From Apostichopus japonicus (lineage: Eukaryota; Echinodermata; Holothuroidea; Aspidochirotida; Stichopodidae): DNA of 64,000 nt. The position numbers and the translations under genes are program-made. This document shows, one piece after another, positions 1 through 12,671 of the stretch; position 1 is the stretch's first letter; each line of letters starts with the position of its first letter. The notes beneath the pieces are model-generated. The model was not told where the DNA came from, searched no databases, and saw only the letters and a program-made list of their open reading frames with translations. Where the stretch lies: contig NC_092576.1 in NCBI RefSeq assembly GCF_037975245.1, positions 26,737,611 through 26,801,610 of the forward strand, written 5' to 3'.

Positions 1-786
1 ATACTTCTCTGATTAAACAGAAAGCCAACTTGGTTGTGACCACATCGATCTCTGGAGTGTATGGGGAAGTGTGAGGGGGGGGGAAGGGGATTTTGTGTCA
101 ACGTGGTATGTGTTGATCAGCTTTTTATACAGTTATGCTTCCAAAGCAAGATGTGTAATGTGATGGTTTTTCCTTACTGCGCCATTTTGTGTGTTAAAGA
201 AATGACATTGTGGCATGATCTAACATCTTAATCAAAACAATGATTTACTTTGTGTACATTAGACTGAATTCAAGTCACTACAAAGGCCAAGCCGGTATAC
301 AAACATGACCGGGGTGCTTTAAAGCTGAAAAACTTAAATAGTTTGAGAGGTGAGAATTCAAGGAGGTTTTCTTAAAATAAATCAACCATTAATTCATAGC
401 TGTGCATGTGAAGGCTTTTTTTTTTCATAACCTGAGTTCTACCCAAAGGAGTAAATGAAAGCCAGTTACCTAATCAAACACAAATGCTCCTCCCCCCCCC
501 CCCCCCCAAATATTTATTTACCAGGCATTCAAAATTTACTATTTGCTTGAAAAACCTGAGAGTTTCTCTACGCTGCTAAACAGTGCTATACACTTTCTAC
601 AGGAAATTGAAGACCCATCCTGTCTGTGACTTCCAGTCACGTTTATCAAACTCTCGAAGGATAGGACCCACTTTCCTTCTTTTATATAAAGATCTCTCTC
701 CATTTTGGAGATTTTAATGACTAGTGGAGCCAATCGTATATTTCATGCAATATCTTCCCTTGACTGCTCGCTACATTCATGTTATT

Positions 787-945
787 ACAGATGAGTCTGG
801 GGTAAAAAAAAAAAATCACGGAACTTTGTAAAAATTACGGTATAGGCTCCAGTTTGCATATACTACAGTGTGTTAGGATAACAGTTTTTGTCCCTGAGGT
901 AGAAAAGAAATCACGGATATTCAAGCTCATGCCTGTTATTGAGAT
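787..945 (+). repeat. Dispersed repeat, copy 1 (truncated)
   Basis: Roughly 150 bp matching, in reverse orientation, the block at 9915-10075. Shared features in order are the run gatgag-c-tggggtaaaaaa, ggtataggctccagtttgc, tttttgtccc-gaggtagaaa and aatcacggatatt. This copy lacks about 20 bases present in the other copy just before aagctcatgcc. It is probably an unclassified transposon fragment. Confidence 0.6.
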
Positions 946-1616
946 ATCCAGTAGCCCGAAGGGATAGTTGGCGTCTGAAACAACACAGTTTCACTCTCAG
1001 TCTATCAGCAACTCATCTCAGCGGTTTCCATCCTTTTATTTATCATTTCATCAAACACTAACAATTTTCTTTCCTGAAGGGTAGTAGAACAGAAACTCTT
1101 CCTCGCAAAGATCAATTTGTCCGAAAAAGGCAGAAAAAAAACCCTGGGGTCGATGTCGAAACAAGGATTTTTGTGGAATTATGTCATGGAATCTCAGATT
1201 ACAATTGCTTTTGATATTAGATGCTTGTATCAGGTATATAGTAATATTCATCAACTGTGCAAGGAATGAAGGTACTGTAGCATTAAAAGACAAATGATGG
1301 TATTAGGAGAGTAAGAGGCATTTTGACATCAATATCTACGTAGTAGTCTTATTTTATAGAAGAGTGTTCATAACTCTTGTGAAGGTAGGAAGGGCTAATA
1401 GCTATTCTTGTTTCTTTAATGTCAGGCAGTTTATAGAACTTGATATTGATTCATTGAGGAAGGAATGTTGGTAATTTTAGGTCTAGGGACACCTATGAAC
1501 AGCGTTGTCCTGATCACTCTAATAGGTATTATAAATAATGAAAGAAGCTGCAACTCCCATCAAATTCCATTCATCAAAGATTGACCATTACACAAGTCTT
1601 TTGGGTAATTCTAGTT

Positions 1617-1936
1617 TTATCTATGAATAGACATTAGCTAATTTTGCACATTGATGATGTAAAGGGAGTGACTGCCTAATTTTTATCTATGAATAGACAT
1701 TTATCTATGAATAGACATTAGCTCATTATGCACATTGATGATGTAAAGGGAGTGACTGCCTAATTTTTATCTATGAATAGACATTTATCTATGAATAGAT
1801 ATTAGCTCATTATGCACATTGATGATGTAAAGGGAGTGACTGCCTAATTTTTATCTATGAATAGACATTTATCTATGAATAGACATTAGCTAATATTGCA
1901 CATTGATGATGTAAAGGGAGTGACTGCCTAATTTTC
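1617..1936. repeat. 84-bp minisatellite, about 4 copies
   Basis: The block gcacattgatgatgtaaagg followed by gagtgactgcctaat recurs at 84-base spacing (1646, 1730, 1814, 1898), separated by tatctatgaatagacat repeats. Copies differ at only a few bases. Non-coding. Confidence 0.9.
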
Positions 1937-3707
1937 TGTTCTGTTATTTCCTTGTTTTTATAACCTTCATGTCAAGATCTGAACACAGGTTGGTGGCCTG
2001 AGGCGATTGTTTCAAACATTTTAATCGTCTTCTCCGATAAGAGGAACATCCCATTATTCAAATGATATATTTGGGGTTATAATTACGAGTTAACTAATTA
2101 ATGGCCCTAAACATGGAATCTTGATGAGCGCAACACTCCACGTCATAGTTTGTTACCATATTTAATGAGTTTCCCAAATTTCATTCAAAATTCAAATGTG
2201 CATATCTTGGAAACGAAAAGAGCTTTCCGAAAATTTTAACCGATTTTGAATGAACTTATCACGCACAACAAAATGCGCTGAATATGGAGCGATGATGTTT
2301 CCGAATAACCGTGGTTAGAGTGAAACTCTCATTTTTCAACCTTCTACTTCCGTATGCAAATGTGTGTGCAGAGAATAAACGAAACGGCCTAATATGCTAT
2401 CAGAGGTTCACGAGCCAGTTTCTCGTTAGTCTGAATTGGAAGACTTTTAGTGCATAGAATTTGCATTGAATTATTGACACGGAAAGATGTGTTCACAGGA
2501 ATGCGAGTCAGGTGCTGGTTATTCGCAATTAAAGACATCACTCTGGCTTGAGAGCGTCGGATTAACGAATAAACGACTCTTGAAAATTATACTAACTTCC
2601 ATCCTCATGCAACTGTCCATAAATTCTAAAAGGCAGCGTTAATCACTTGTCGCTTGTGATCGTTAGCTGTACGAGCCCTGCTTTGAGTGCTTCGAGTTCA
2701 AACGGAACACGCTCAACTTCACGTTTTGACGTCCCTCTTTCGGGGACTTCAAACTGAGAAGGAATCTGGAAATGGGGTTTTTTAAAAGTAGATTACTTCT
2801 CTCATGGGTTGAGATGTCAAGTGTGAGAGCAGATCACTCTAAATAAGGCACCGTACGTTTCTGACGGGTTTAGTCTATAAACCGGGTGTGGTGTTACAGG
2901 AGGGATGTCGGACGGGGTGACGGGAGGGGTGCAACGAGGCATTTCACAATACGCACTGAGGGTTACACAGTGGTACAGTTTCCAAGGATACGTGACCATT
3001 CCTGCCTTAATGGCTGGCATGTACAAAGGTTAAAGACTGTTATTTGGAAGGTATAACATGTATATATCTTTATTAAAGCAGGTAGGATGTGTTCTTCATT
3101 GTCATTTCTTGTGTCCCAAATGTATAATGCTTTCCTGTTTGAATCTCATTAAGCCATTTGCATGTCCCACAATATGATGTGTTCTTTGTTTCACTTCACC
3201 CTGCGTAGTACGATGTGTTCTTTGTTTTATTTCACCATGCATAGTGTGATGTGTTCTTTATATCTGTGTCGTATTTCCTACGGTATCAAGGCTCCTTCTC
3301 CTTTTCCGTACTCTTTATAAGAAAGAGATGTGGTAATGTAATGGTAATCACCTACGAAGCAACATGTGATTGGTGACTACTTCATGCATATTCATTCAAA
3401 GTTGATGAAGTAGAAGGACATGTCATGCATGAGTATTTCAAGAATGTTTCAACCATGCGATGACTCTCTGACTTTTGACTCCAAATGACACAAGAAAGTT
3501 TCTTGTGATATAAATGATCTGCATGTGATGTGAGTTACTGTCATGCTCTATTACATCTGATTCAAAACATCAAACAACCCCCTCCCCCCTCAGACAATTT
3601 GGACTGTCCCAACAACTGAACGGCAAGCCATACGACAAACAAATCTTTTTTTTGGACCAGCCCATTTCCACTATGGGTAATGTTTTGCAAGCTCAGTCAT
3701 CACCCAC

Positions 3708-4003
3708 CTTGGCCACTCGAGCTGGGGGAGATCCCCCAGCAGCTAGAATTACCGCTGAGTTTGGCCTCTGCTCCTGAACTGAGATGCTTCTCTCCATGGG
3801 GGGAGGCAGGCCGCTGCTTCCTCCCTGGTTACCGGGGGCATCAGGATCCAACTTGTGGTTCCTCTGCAAGGAGGCGGCATGGAAGAAATTGGCCGACGAG
3901 GTGGTGCCCTGGTTGGAGCCTGGCGAGAGAGGTGATCCGGGGGTGTGTAAAGGACTACTGGTATCAACATTCGTCGACGTCTCACGAGACGACTCTTCTG
4001 TAC
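3708..4003 (-). CDS. ARHGAP39: Probable ARHGAP39/Vilse orthologue exon, Ser/Pro-rich linker
   Basis: A 296-bp exon (two bases plus 98 codons) with acceptor ...gttgttgttgatag|GTACAG and donor GCCAAG|gtgggt. Its two leading bases complete the codon left open by the large exon (GAA-G|GT-ACA), giving EGTEESS, so the phase matches exactly. The peptide is a Ser/Pro/Asn-rich linker: TSSPLHTPGSPLSPGSNQGT, then SSANFFHAASLQRNHKLDPD, then LPPPMERSISVQEQRP and a final AAGGSPPARVAK. The several S/T-P sites could be proline-directed kinase sites. No domain is recognised. It lies 22.4 kb downstream of the large exon, so undetected phase 1-1 exons could sit between them, and it could in principle belong to another minus-strand gene. 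The next expected parts, MyTH4 and RhoGAP, are not in 1-3707. Confidence 0.7.
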
Positions 4004-4456
4004 CTATCAACAACAACAAAAAAACAAAGGAACATGAATAATTCATTTTCCTTTCAATTTAATTTTCAATTTAATTAAATTTCAAATTAAATTTTTCAGT
4101 TTTTCAATTTTCAATTTAATTTCAATTTAATTCAACTTAATTTTCTTTTCGCATTTTATCACAGATCTGTTAAATATCATACAGTAAATATTGTACAGTA
4201 AATATATTAAATATAAATACAATAAATACAGTAAATATAAATCATACTGTAAATATCATACAGTAAATATTTTTATACAAGCAGTTATACCAATGATACT
4301 CTCCATCTGATGCTGCTAGTGTGGTAGATATGACATTTTAATATTGATGGTATGCTAAACATTGTTGCATCATCATAAGAGAAACACATTAATGCATCAT
4401 AGCTAGTAGCTGAGACTAGTCTTATAACATGGGACTATACCTGTAATAATGTAATA

Positions 4457-4715
4457 TCATCATAATGAATGAGACTTATATAGCGCCAAATCAGTAGACA
4501 AAAGTCACTGCTCAAGGCGCTTTACAAAGAGAGCAAATTAATTTACAAAAGAACAAGTGAAAAGATGGGTGGGTCTTCAGTAAACTTTTTAAGTAGAAAT
4601 TTTAGAGCATGTTCGAATGTGATCTGGTAACTTGGTCAATAAATAAGAGCCAGAGTATTCGAAGCCTCTGTAACCAAAAGTCTTCAAGCGTGGTTTAGGA
4701 ACAGTTTACAATTTA
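4457..4715 (-). mobile_element. LINE 3' end (L2/CR1-like), degenerate
   Basis: On the minus strand a broken frame reads PKPRLKTFGYRGFEYSG, then LTKLPDHIRT and, after a stop and frameshift, LKTHLFTCSFVN. This resembles the C-terminus of many L2/CR1-type reverse-transcriptase ORFs (RLKTYGDRxFSxxAPxLWNxLPxxIR...FKxxLKTHLF). It is followed by the 3' UTR motif aaagcgccttgagcagtgac and ggcgctatataagtctcatt, ending in a short AT-rich repeat. It is a dead fragment. Confidence 0.75.
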
Positions 4716-5343
4716 GAGCCCTTAGAATCTCACTATTTTAGCCACTTGTTAAGAAATGCCAAGTTGTGCTTAGAAAGAAACTACTTGCTCAAGTTAAGTT
4801 CTCACTCACATTTTTCTCATGTATGTTTGTGTGTACGTGTGCATGTATGTATGTGCATAAGTGTGTATGTGGGTGCGTTTGCTTTGCTATCTGACTGAGG
4901 ACTTGAACAAAAGAATTTCACGTCCTCGGTTGTGATTTCTAAAGAATCACCACGTCCTCTGAAGAATTCTATTGTATGGGGTATTGTTAAGGTTAGGGTA
5001 CTTGGATTTGAACAATGGAAAATACAATGGGTCCTCGGTCTGAATGTAATACAAGCATGTGTGTGTATGTATGTGTGTGTGTATGCAGGTAAGAGAACCT
5101 TCTATGGTAAATCAGTACAGTAATTTGTATACCAGGAAGTAGCAACTCTCTATATAACACATGTATGCATCTGTGTGTGACTCAATGTTTATGTTAACAT
5201 TATTATTAATCAAAGTTCAATGGTTTCAGTTATGGTTACTTATCAATAAAATACAATGACTTGCATTGTAAATCAAGTCATACATAAAGTACATTGCAAG
5301 ATCTGACTGTATGACTCAAGTTTTGAGGGGCACTATACCATTC

Positions 5344-5719
5344 TTAAAGGCATGGAAGACTCGCCCCAAAACCGCATGCTGCCATCTGAAAAAAGTTTAC
5401 TTTCTGTTACGTGCAAGTGACGTTTTGTCGTGTCGCTACAAAATGCAGACAGTAATAAAACGTGATACCTTGTTATCTTTTATCTAGACCTGAGATGTCC
5501 ATCGCTGTATCGTTTGTACACTGTGCTGCTCATGGGCATTGACCGCAGCTGTATGCACTGACTGTACACTAGTGTCTAATTACCGACAGTAGCAAGCTGT
5601 GTGTGTTTATTTTCTGGGATCGATGGTGGTGTCTAACACTTCTGTTTCACCTCATTCGAAACTAGGTCAGATTACCGGCATTAGACGTTTCTTTTTGCGC
5701 GAGTCTTCACACCCGTTAA
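5344..5719 (+). mobile_element. TTAA-flanked MITE (piggyBac-like), copy 1
   Basis: A ~368-bp element bounded by TTAA at 5344-5347 and 5716-5719. The ends form imperfect inverted repeats: the left reads TTAA-aggcatggaagactcgc, the complement of the right reads TTAA-cgggtgtgaagactcgc. Two further copies with TTAA at both ends lie at 37227-37622 and 61130-61489. The target site and short terminal repeats point to a non-autonomous piggyBac-type element; no transposase is present. A short frame starting MCVYFLGSMVVSNTS inside it is conserved only because the element is. Confidence 0.8.
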
Positions 5720-6365
5720 AGAAGACACTATCCCTACCATCATTGACAGTCTATGTGATAGACATTAATTGTCAAGAACAACTTCCCAGATCAGCTAAGA
5801 AAGAATCATATTTTAGATGAGAGAGATAGCACAGATTTCATGATGCCAGATAAATGTGTCCCCCCTTTAAGTTTAGGTATAGGCATGTAGGCATAGCCAC
5901 TCCTGACTGAATACCACACCTGTTTAGTCATGGCTATACTTAATGGTGCACTTTAAAGAGGTTAACTGCCCAATGCTGCTCATCCAATCAAAGACAACTG
6001 AGGTTCTTATTGCCACTCCAGTTGTTTATTATATAAGCACCTTACAGATATGTAGCACATGTATGTTAATAATAAAATGAACACTATTAGGTAGCAAGTC
6101 TTACTGTTACAAGCTTATACAATGTACTTATATAATGATTACACATATATTATCTCAAGAGTTTAACATTTCAGGTCAAACTTAGGTTCTCTGCACTTAT
6201 TACTCTGGATGGCCTTATAGCATAGCAACACATATATGCACTTATTACTGTGGATGACCTTATAGCAAAAAATAAAGACACCTGCTACATTTAGACAACC
6301 AACCAACTATCCAGTACTTATCACCTCTACATTGATTTGGTACTTGGCAGAATTGAGATTACAAA

Positions 6366-6620
6366 ATAAAAATAATAATAATAATAATAATAAATGACAC
6401 TTATATAGCGCCAAATCAGTAATAATAATAATAATAATTATAATAAATGACACTTATATAGCGCCAAATCAGTAATAATAATAATAATAATTATAATAAA
6501 TGAGACATATATAGCGCCAAATCAGTAGACAAAAGCCACTGCTCAAGGCACTTTACAAAGAAAGCAGATTAATTTACAAAAAGAACAAGTGAAAAGATGG
6601 GTCTTAAGAAGCCTTTTGAA
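6366..6620 (-). mobile_element. LINE 3' tail with repeated (AAT)n-tail units
   Basis: The minus strand carries aaagtgccttgagcagtggc and ggcgctatatatgtctcatt, the same 3' UTR as at 4457, 12541 and 21927. The terminal unit (ggcgctatataagtgtcatt plus AAT repeats) occurs three times in a row (about 6373, 6430 and 6495), so the tail was copied in tandem. Confidence 0.7.
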
Positions 6621-7227
6621 AAATGCAACTGGAGATTGGATTGTGGGTTAAATTATAGATACATCTGTTGAGGGTTAGTGTCCTTAATATTGGTTTTCAT
6701 ATAGGTGGGGGAAAGAAAAATGTTTTTTCTTATTTATTTACTTTTTCCTCATACCAAAAACGGGAAGGTTTTTCCCCATTGAACTAAAAGTCATGTCAAA
6801 CACAAGTTGAGGCTTGTACACATATAAACATTTCGTTCAGCTTGAGACTTCGCATGTACTGTATATCACAAATGATTGATTCTTCTACAACTACCTGCCA
6901 TCAACTCATGGTACCACCACCGCAATATGCTACTAAATCTCACAGCATTTTAGCATGTCAAGTTCCGTGGAATTAACATAGGACTGATATGACCGTGCCC
7001 AGCTATGTTAACTTTGTCCACGGTTGGAGGACTCCATTCTAAATGGTACTCATGTTCTTACAAAGATTCCTGTACTTGCAGGGAATATTTTATTGTTCTT
7101 ATTTTGTGTACTAGCAGCTTTGAAAGGCTCTTAATTTTTGTCTCTTATAAATTACTACTTATTCCTATGCAAACAAAAAAACAATGGCTATACATCACTG
7201 GACATGTATATAATAGCAATTTGACCA

Positions 7228-7366
7228 TTTTGCATAGCATTTGCATGGCACTTTGCATGGCATTTTACATAGCATTTTGCATGTCCTTTTGCATGTCATT
7301 TTACAGAGCATTTTGCATAGCACTTTGCATGTAAATTTTACATGGCATTTTGCATGGCACTTTATA
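7228..7366. repeat. Short-period repeat of gcattttgcatg units
   Basis: About eight imperfect units of 14-16 bases built on gcattttgcatg / gcactttgcatg. The short overlapping reading frames on both strands are by-products. Confidence 0.75.
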
Positions 7367-8675
7367 ATGCGATACTAGATAAACTGTTCTGTGACTCGTA
7401 GTAGCCTTCATGAATTTGTACTCATACTTGGGACTTACTGGAAATCTAAGTAGAGTGTAGGGAGTAGTGCAATATTGAAATGTATCGGCCGGCACTTACT
7501 TTTAAGCATGGAACCCGCACTTTTGTACTAACATACTGTACCATGAGAATGGATCAATTTTACTTGTACAAAAACTTCATACGGCAAGATATAGATACAG
7601 ACATAGATTAATTAGTTATAAGAAATGTAAGGTTAAAGGAGCATCCCATGTCATAATATATCCCAATATCACGTCACAAAAGGCTATCCAAATTGAGCAA
7701 ACCGTGTTACAGGTCCAAAGATGCACAGCAGGGTATTGTAAACTGAAACCAGAATATTTTATATGCTCGGACAAACTTCGGAGCCTGCGAAACTGCTGCA
7801 TTAAATCTGAACACTAAAATCTTACCTACATTCCCAGTCTTCTCATAATACATTCGTTAAACGAGAACATGTATAAATACAATATTCTAACGACAGATAA
7901 TATGTAGCAAACAATTACCAAACAAAACTCTGCGCAACATTTAATTTGAAATGAAAGAAATGTTACTTAATTTCCCTCAATTTTTTTGTACCATTATGAC
8001 CTTTCACGTTCAGAATATTAGATCACAGATCTTACGTATCATAAAGAAAATGGACAAGTCGTTCAAAATTGGTAAATTTATCGACACTGAATGCTGCTTT
8101 AAATAACTGCCTGAGAAAGTGGAGCTTGACGACAGGATTAAACTATGCATGAATTAACTTCCTGCTAAAAATAATCCCCCGAAAAAGAAAAAAAACGATA
8201 CGGTTGAACAGAGACATCTTTTACATTATGTCATCTGTCACGGGACATCCTTTCAGATATTATGAAGTCATTGACGAACGATTGTCCTACTGAACACAGA
8301 GTACTGTGCTTACTGTATGGTCTAATATTTATTCATCACTGAATAAACAGTTAATTACCTTTCATGTTTATTCATGAAGCAGGAAGTATGTTGTCTCCAA
8401 AATGGCACTTGAAAGGACCTTCCAGTTAATATCTATTAAATACATTTTCAGATTTTAATTTCCCAGGTTTTTTTAAAATAACATTTTTTTTCTTCTATTT
8501 AATATCATATTTTTTTATTTTTCTATTTAATATCATATTTTCTTATTTGCTATATTTTATATTCACTTGATTTCTGATTCGTAAATTGTGTCCTAGCTAT
8601 ATATTTGTTTTACTGTTTTTCATGTAATTATTATATTCTTTTATCCACTTTTTTTATTAACCTAATTTAACTTGA

Positions 8676-9049
8676 CTTTTTTAATTTTTTTAATTCTTTC
8701 TTATTATTGTTTTATTCTTCATCATGTAAAGTGCATTTGAATATATATATGTTATAGTATTTGCGCTATATAAGGAACCATGTTAATAATAATAATAATA
8801 CTAATATTAATAATAATCTACAAATCTAACAATGAATCTTGTCACAATATTTTCACTGAATTTTCTTTCAATTTGTTCACAATTGTCAATAATATGAATG
8901 GTTTTGGTGCTGTAAGTTTTGACTCCAAAACAATTTTGATCGATAAATTCTCCATTTTGCATGAATTTATTTGACCTAAGCTTGACCAAAAAACATTATA
9001 CATGGACTTGTGATAATTAAATATCAATTGCAAAAAAAGTATTTGAATT
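8676..9049. repeat. Direct duplication, copy 1 (contains LINE-type tail)
   Basis: This matches 9110-9476 at an offset of about 427 bases with only scattered differences. Both carry ttaattctttcttattattg, a 3'-tail motif (tttgcgctatataaggaacc), AAT repeats and gaatggttttggtgctgtaa. It is a local duplication of a repeat tail plus flank. Confidence 0.85.
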
Positions 9050-9109
9050 AACTAATTAACTTTGCAATTTTTCAATTGGTTGGATCAAGTGAGGTTATAT
9101 ATATATATA

Positions 9110-9476
9110 TATATTTTTTTTAATTCTTTCTTATTATTGTTTTATTCTTCATCATGTAAAGTGCATTTGAATATATATATGTTATAGTATTTGCGCTATA
9201 TAAGGAACCATGTTAATAATAATAATACTAATATTAATAATAATCTACAAATCTAACAATGAATCTTGTCACAATATTTTCACCTAATTTTCTTTCAATT
9301 TGTTCACAATTGTCAATAATATGAATGGTTTTGGTGCTGTAAGTTTTGACTCCAAAACAATTTTGATCGATAAATTCTCCATTTTGCATGAATTTATTTG
9401 ACCTAAGCTTGACCAAAAACCATTATACATGGACTTGTGATAATTAAATATAAATTGCACAAAAAAGGATTTGAAT
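9110..9476. repeat. Direct duplication, copy 2
   Basis: Second copy of the 8676-9049 block. The AAT run is shorter and a few bases differ. The ~60-residue minus-strand frame (MVKLRSNKFMQNGEFIDQNC) present in both copies is a consequence of the duplication and shows no protein-family signal. Confidence 0.85.
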
Positions 9477-9639
9477 TAACATATAGACTTGCAATTTTTC
9501 ATTTGGTTGGTTGGGTCGAGTGAGGTCATATATTCACCAGAACACCAGGTGAATCGCACAAATTTAACATCCATTACCATCTAATAATCATCACTTTCTA
9601 ATCCTTCCTAATTTATGACCCTTCAAGAAATAAAACCAT

Positions 9640-10075
9640 TTACCTGATATCTCCGAAATTTTTACGACGAAGGGGATAACAGAACATCGACAAAATCCAT
9701 TCAGAAAGTTTCAAACGTATCTTCATGGAAAACACTATATGTTTGGTACACTGTACCAGTGTGTAGATTATTAAGCAGAAGGCCAATCCGATATGACGAT
9801 TAAACGACCAACCTAATATTTGGCTCCCTACATCAATAGTTGCCTTTTGATCATCCACTGGGTAATAACAAACAAAATTGTTGTAAACAGTTTGTTCACA
9901 CATAGAGGCATGAGCTTTTGCCGCGAATTCTTGGAATATCCGTGATTTATTTTCTACCTCGGGGACAAAAACTTTTATCCTCACACACTGTAGCATACGC
10001 AAACTGGAGCCTATACCGCAATTTTTGCAAAGTTTTGTGATATTTTTTTTTTTACCCCAGGCTCATCTCTGCACA
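9640..10075 (-). repeat. Dispersed repeat, copy 2, with a 120-codon open frame
   Basis: The high-coordinate part (9915-10075) matches 787-945 in opposite orientation. On the minus strand an open frame starting MRMLQCVRIKVFVPEVENKS continues for 120 codons into sequence that is not in the shorter copy. I recognise no domain. Since part of the frame lies in a repeat, it is more likely a transposon remnant than a host gene. Confidence 0.5.
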
Positions 10076-11380
10076 TAAAAGATGAACCTTAGATCCTCCA
10101 TTGGTTATAAAAAAAACTCACTGTGTAAAATATTTTACTTCCCACATAAAGAGATGGCTCTTACATCCCTCCCACCTTCAGTTTCCACTGCTCAAGCCAC
10201 AAATGACACAATATTCCATTAAGAGTTCACAAACACGTAGAAAATAAAAATTGTCTATCACCAAAAAAATCACAAAAATATATCAAAACGCTACTCAGCT
10301 ATTCCTTTCGAAAAGAAAAAAAAATAACACCAGAGCGGAGCAAAAGCAAACGGTTTACAAATACCTTTCCCTTTGCAATTAAGTTTTATATCTCGCATGA
10401 ATAGTTTATGATGTTAATTCCGATTTTTTCCTTCCTTACGACAGCGAGAAACTGTTCAGTGTGGCATTGGCCAAGCTAAGATGTAGCCTTACTGTACATC
10501 TAACACAACATCCTTGCTATGTGCTTTATACTGTCTTCTCCCTCATGCTTACTACTGATCCAAGATCACAATCTCAAGAGGGAAAAAAAATCAAATAAAA
10601 TCGTACTATATTCTAACAAACACTCCTTTTGACATAAGTGATTTATGGCACAATTTCTTTGGGAGCAGATGTCACTGTAAAGAATCGCTGTAGCGTGACC
10701 CCGACCAACAGCCAGCCAACAGCCAGCCAGCCCTTCAGTGTAGAATATGCAATGACAATCCAATTGATAATATTTTAAACATGTACTGGGGGGGGGGGTG
10801 TGGGTGTGTATGAAAGATTATGTCTTGAACATGTGTTAAAAACATTTGAGTCTGTACAATTGTCCAATCTTCCAATTTCACAATAACAACTCCACCAGTA
10901 TTGTGTAAACATAATTTACAAGTGATATCTGTCTAAACAGACTCTTGTTTAGATGTAAGCTAGTCACCCATATCTGCCATTCCACTCAAACTTCATTTCA
11001 GTGACAGGCTACAGTGAATGAAAGACGAGTAGTTTGCTCGTGGCGATGTAGCCCGGATAACGTTGGGTTTTGGCAGGAAAGGAAGGGGTGGAAAGGGAAG
11101 AGGGGAGAAGGGGGGGGGGATGGGAAGATAGAAGGATGGGGAAACAAGAGGGTGCTAGGAGGGGTGAAGTTTTGTGGTCTCCAGAAAGGGAAAACTATGG
11201 AGTCAATCTCATCGAATTTGCTAAATTGTGTGGGGATGAAGGATTTGCAAAATCGACAATTTACTATAAAGCCGATGGCAAAGTTGGTAATTACTATTAC
11301 GGTTAGATTCGTCTAACAACGTCCTCAAAGCCGTAGCCACAAAAGACACATAGTTAGTGTACTCCACTCCCAATGCATAG

Positions 11381-11384
<4 letters not shown>

Positions 11385-11425
<41 letters not shown>
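11385..11425. repeat. (AT)n microsatellite
   Basis: About 20 uninterrupted TA dinucleotides. Confidence 0.95.
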
Positions 11426-12014
11426 CAGTTAATATAGCAACAGAGTTGTTCACAGAATTTAGTATTTTAGAGATAGCAAATTGACGGATGGATCTCAAAC
11501 CTCCAAAGTGTAAACACTACAGTATTACCGGTCCCCTCTTTGTCGCTACACTCTTGTATGAAATGGATCTAAACAGTCGAATTACTGATAATCGTACAGA
11601 ACATGAAACAGGAAGACTGTTTACAACAGCAACCAAGCCAAGTCCATATATCACAACAAGATAACTCAGGGAGGTACTTCATATTCTGACAGGCTCGTTT
11701 AGGGGTCTCAATAAAGATGTATTTAGAGATAAAGGGTAGGATAAGACGGGTATATAAGCACTATAAGGTCTTAAAGAGGGGCGGGGGGGGGGTGTTGGAT
11801 CAAGCTAAATTTGCCATGTGCACTCAAATGTTATTTAAGGAAAGATATATTAATCTACCAGGAAATTGAATCTCTTATTGTTTTTTGTGTCCAACAAACA
11901 TATCCTACCATATAAGAACAATGTAAATGAGGCATTAAATTTAAAATATTTCATATGGGACAATGACATAGGATAGACACGATGGTAGTAAGTAATTAGG
12001 AACATCCATATATA

Positions 12015-12345
12015 TAAATACCTTAGCTTGTTGGGATCATTCAATATGTGTAGCCATATATGGCACACAGGCACATGCCTTAGAGTATTTTTAAATACCT
12101 TAGCTTGTTGGGGCATTCAATATATGTAACCATATGGCACATAGGCACATGCCTTAGAGTGTGTGAATACCTTAACTTGTTGGGGCATTCAAATATGTGT
12201 AAATATGGCACATAGGCACATGCCTTAGAGTAAGTGTGTATACCTTAGCTTGTTGGGAGTATTCAATATGTGTAACTATGGCACATAGGCACATGCCTAA
12301 AGACTATGTGTGAATACCTTAGCTTGTTGGGAGCATTCACGTTAT
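12015..12345. repeat. ~72-76-bp minisatellite, 5 copies
   Basis: Imperfect units of ataccttagcttgttgggg, cattcaatatgtgtaa, atggcacataggcacatgcc and ttagag. Small length differences separate the copies. Confidence 0.85.
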
Positions 12346-12540
12346 TTTCTCGATAGTGGGACAAAGAAGGAGGGGAGGGTGGGGGGGGGGGGAGGAGGAA
12401 TAGGTGAAGAGACTAGGGGTTGTTTGTTATAAATGTTTCTACATTTGCAGGCAGATTAAGCTGATATTTAGGTCAATATACAGTATGTTGCCTTTATACA
12501 TATAATATATGTATATAACACATGGACAACCTTTAAGCTT

Positions 12541-12671
12541 CTCAGACCCATTTTTTTCACTTGTTCTTATGTAAATTAATCTGCTTTCTTTGTAAAGCGC
12601 CTTGAGCAGTGACTTTTGTCTACTGTTTTGGCGCTATATAAGTCTCATTTATTATTATTATTATTATTTAA
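12541..12671 (+). mobile_element. LINE 3' UTR tail
   Basis: Plus-strand copy of the family tail: cttgttcttatgtaaattaa, tctgctttctttgtaaagcg, ccttgagcagtgactt, ggcgctatataagtctcatt and then ATT repeats. No reverse-transcriptase coding remains upstream, so it is a short 5'-truncated insertion. Confidence 0.75.

Larger units (their letters stand above)
1..3707 (-). other. Intronic sequence left of the Ser/Pro-rich exon
   Basis: Read as the intron that follows the 3708-4003 exon on the minus strand. It contains a 16-base C run (492-507), a copy of a dispersed repeat (787-945), an 84-bp minisatellite (1617-1936) and three imperfect ~50-bp units starting gatgtgttctt (about 3085-3260). I saw no exon with MyTH4 or RhoGAP character on either strand. 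Confidence 0.5.

Noticed and set aside
2817-3026. Minus-strand frame with PPVTPSDIPPVTPHPVYRL considered as a downstream exon
   Set aside because: No convincing acceptor and donor in phase, and it does not resemble MyTH4 or RhoGAP sequence.
3680-4078. 132-codon plus-strand frame
   Set aside because: Antisense to the Ser/Pro-rich exon, which has matching splice sites and phase on the minus strand.
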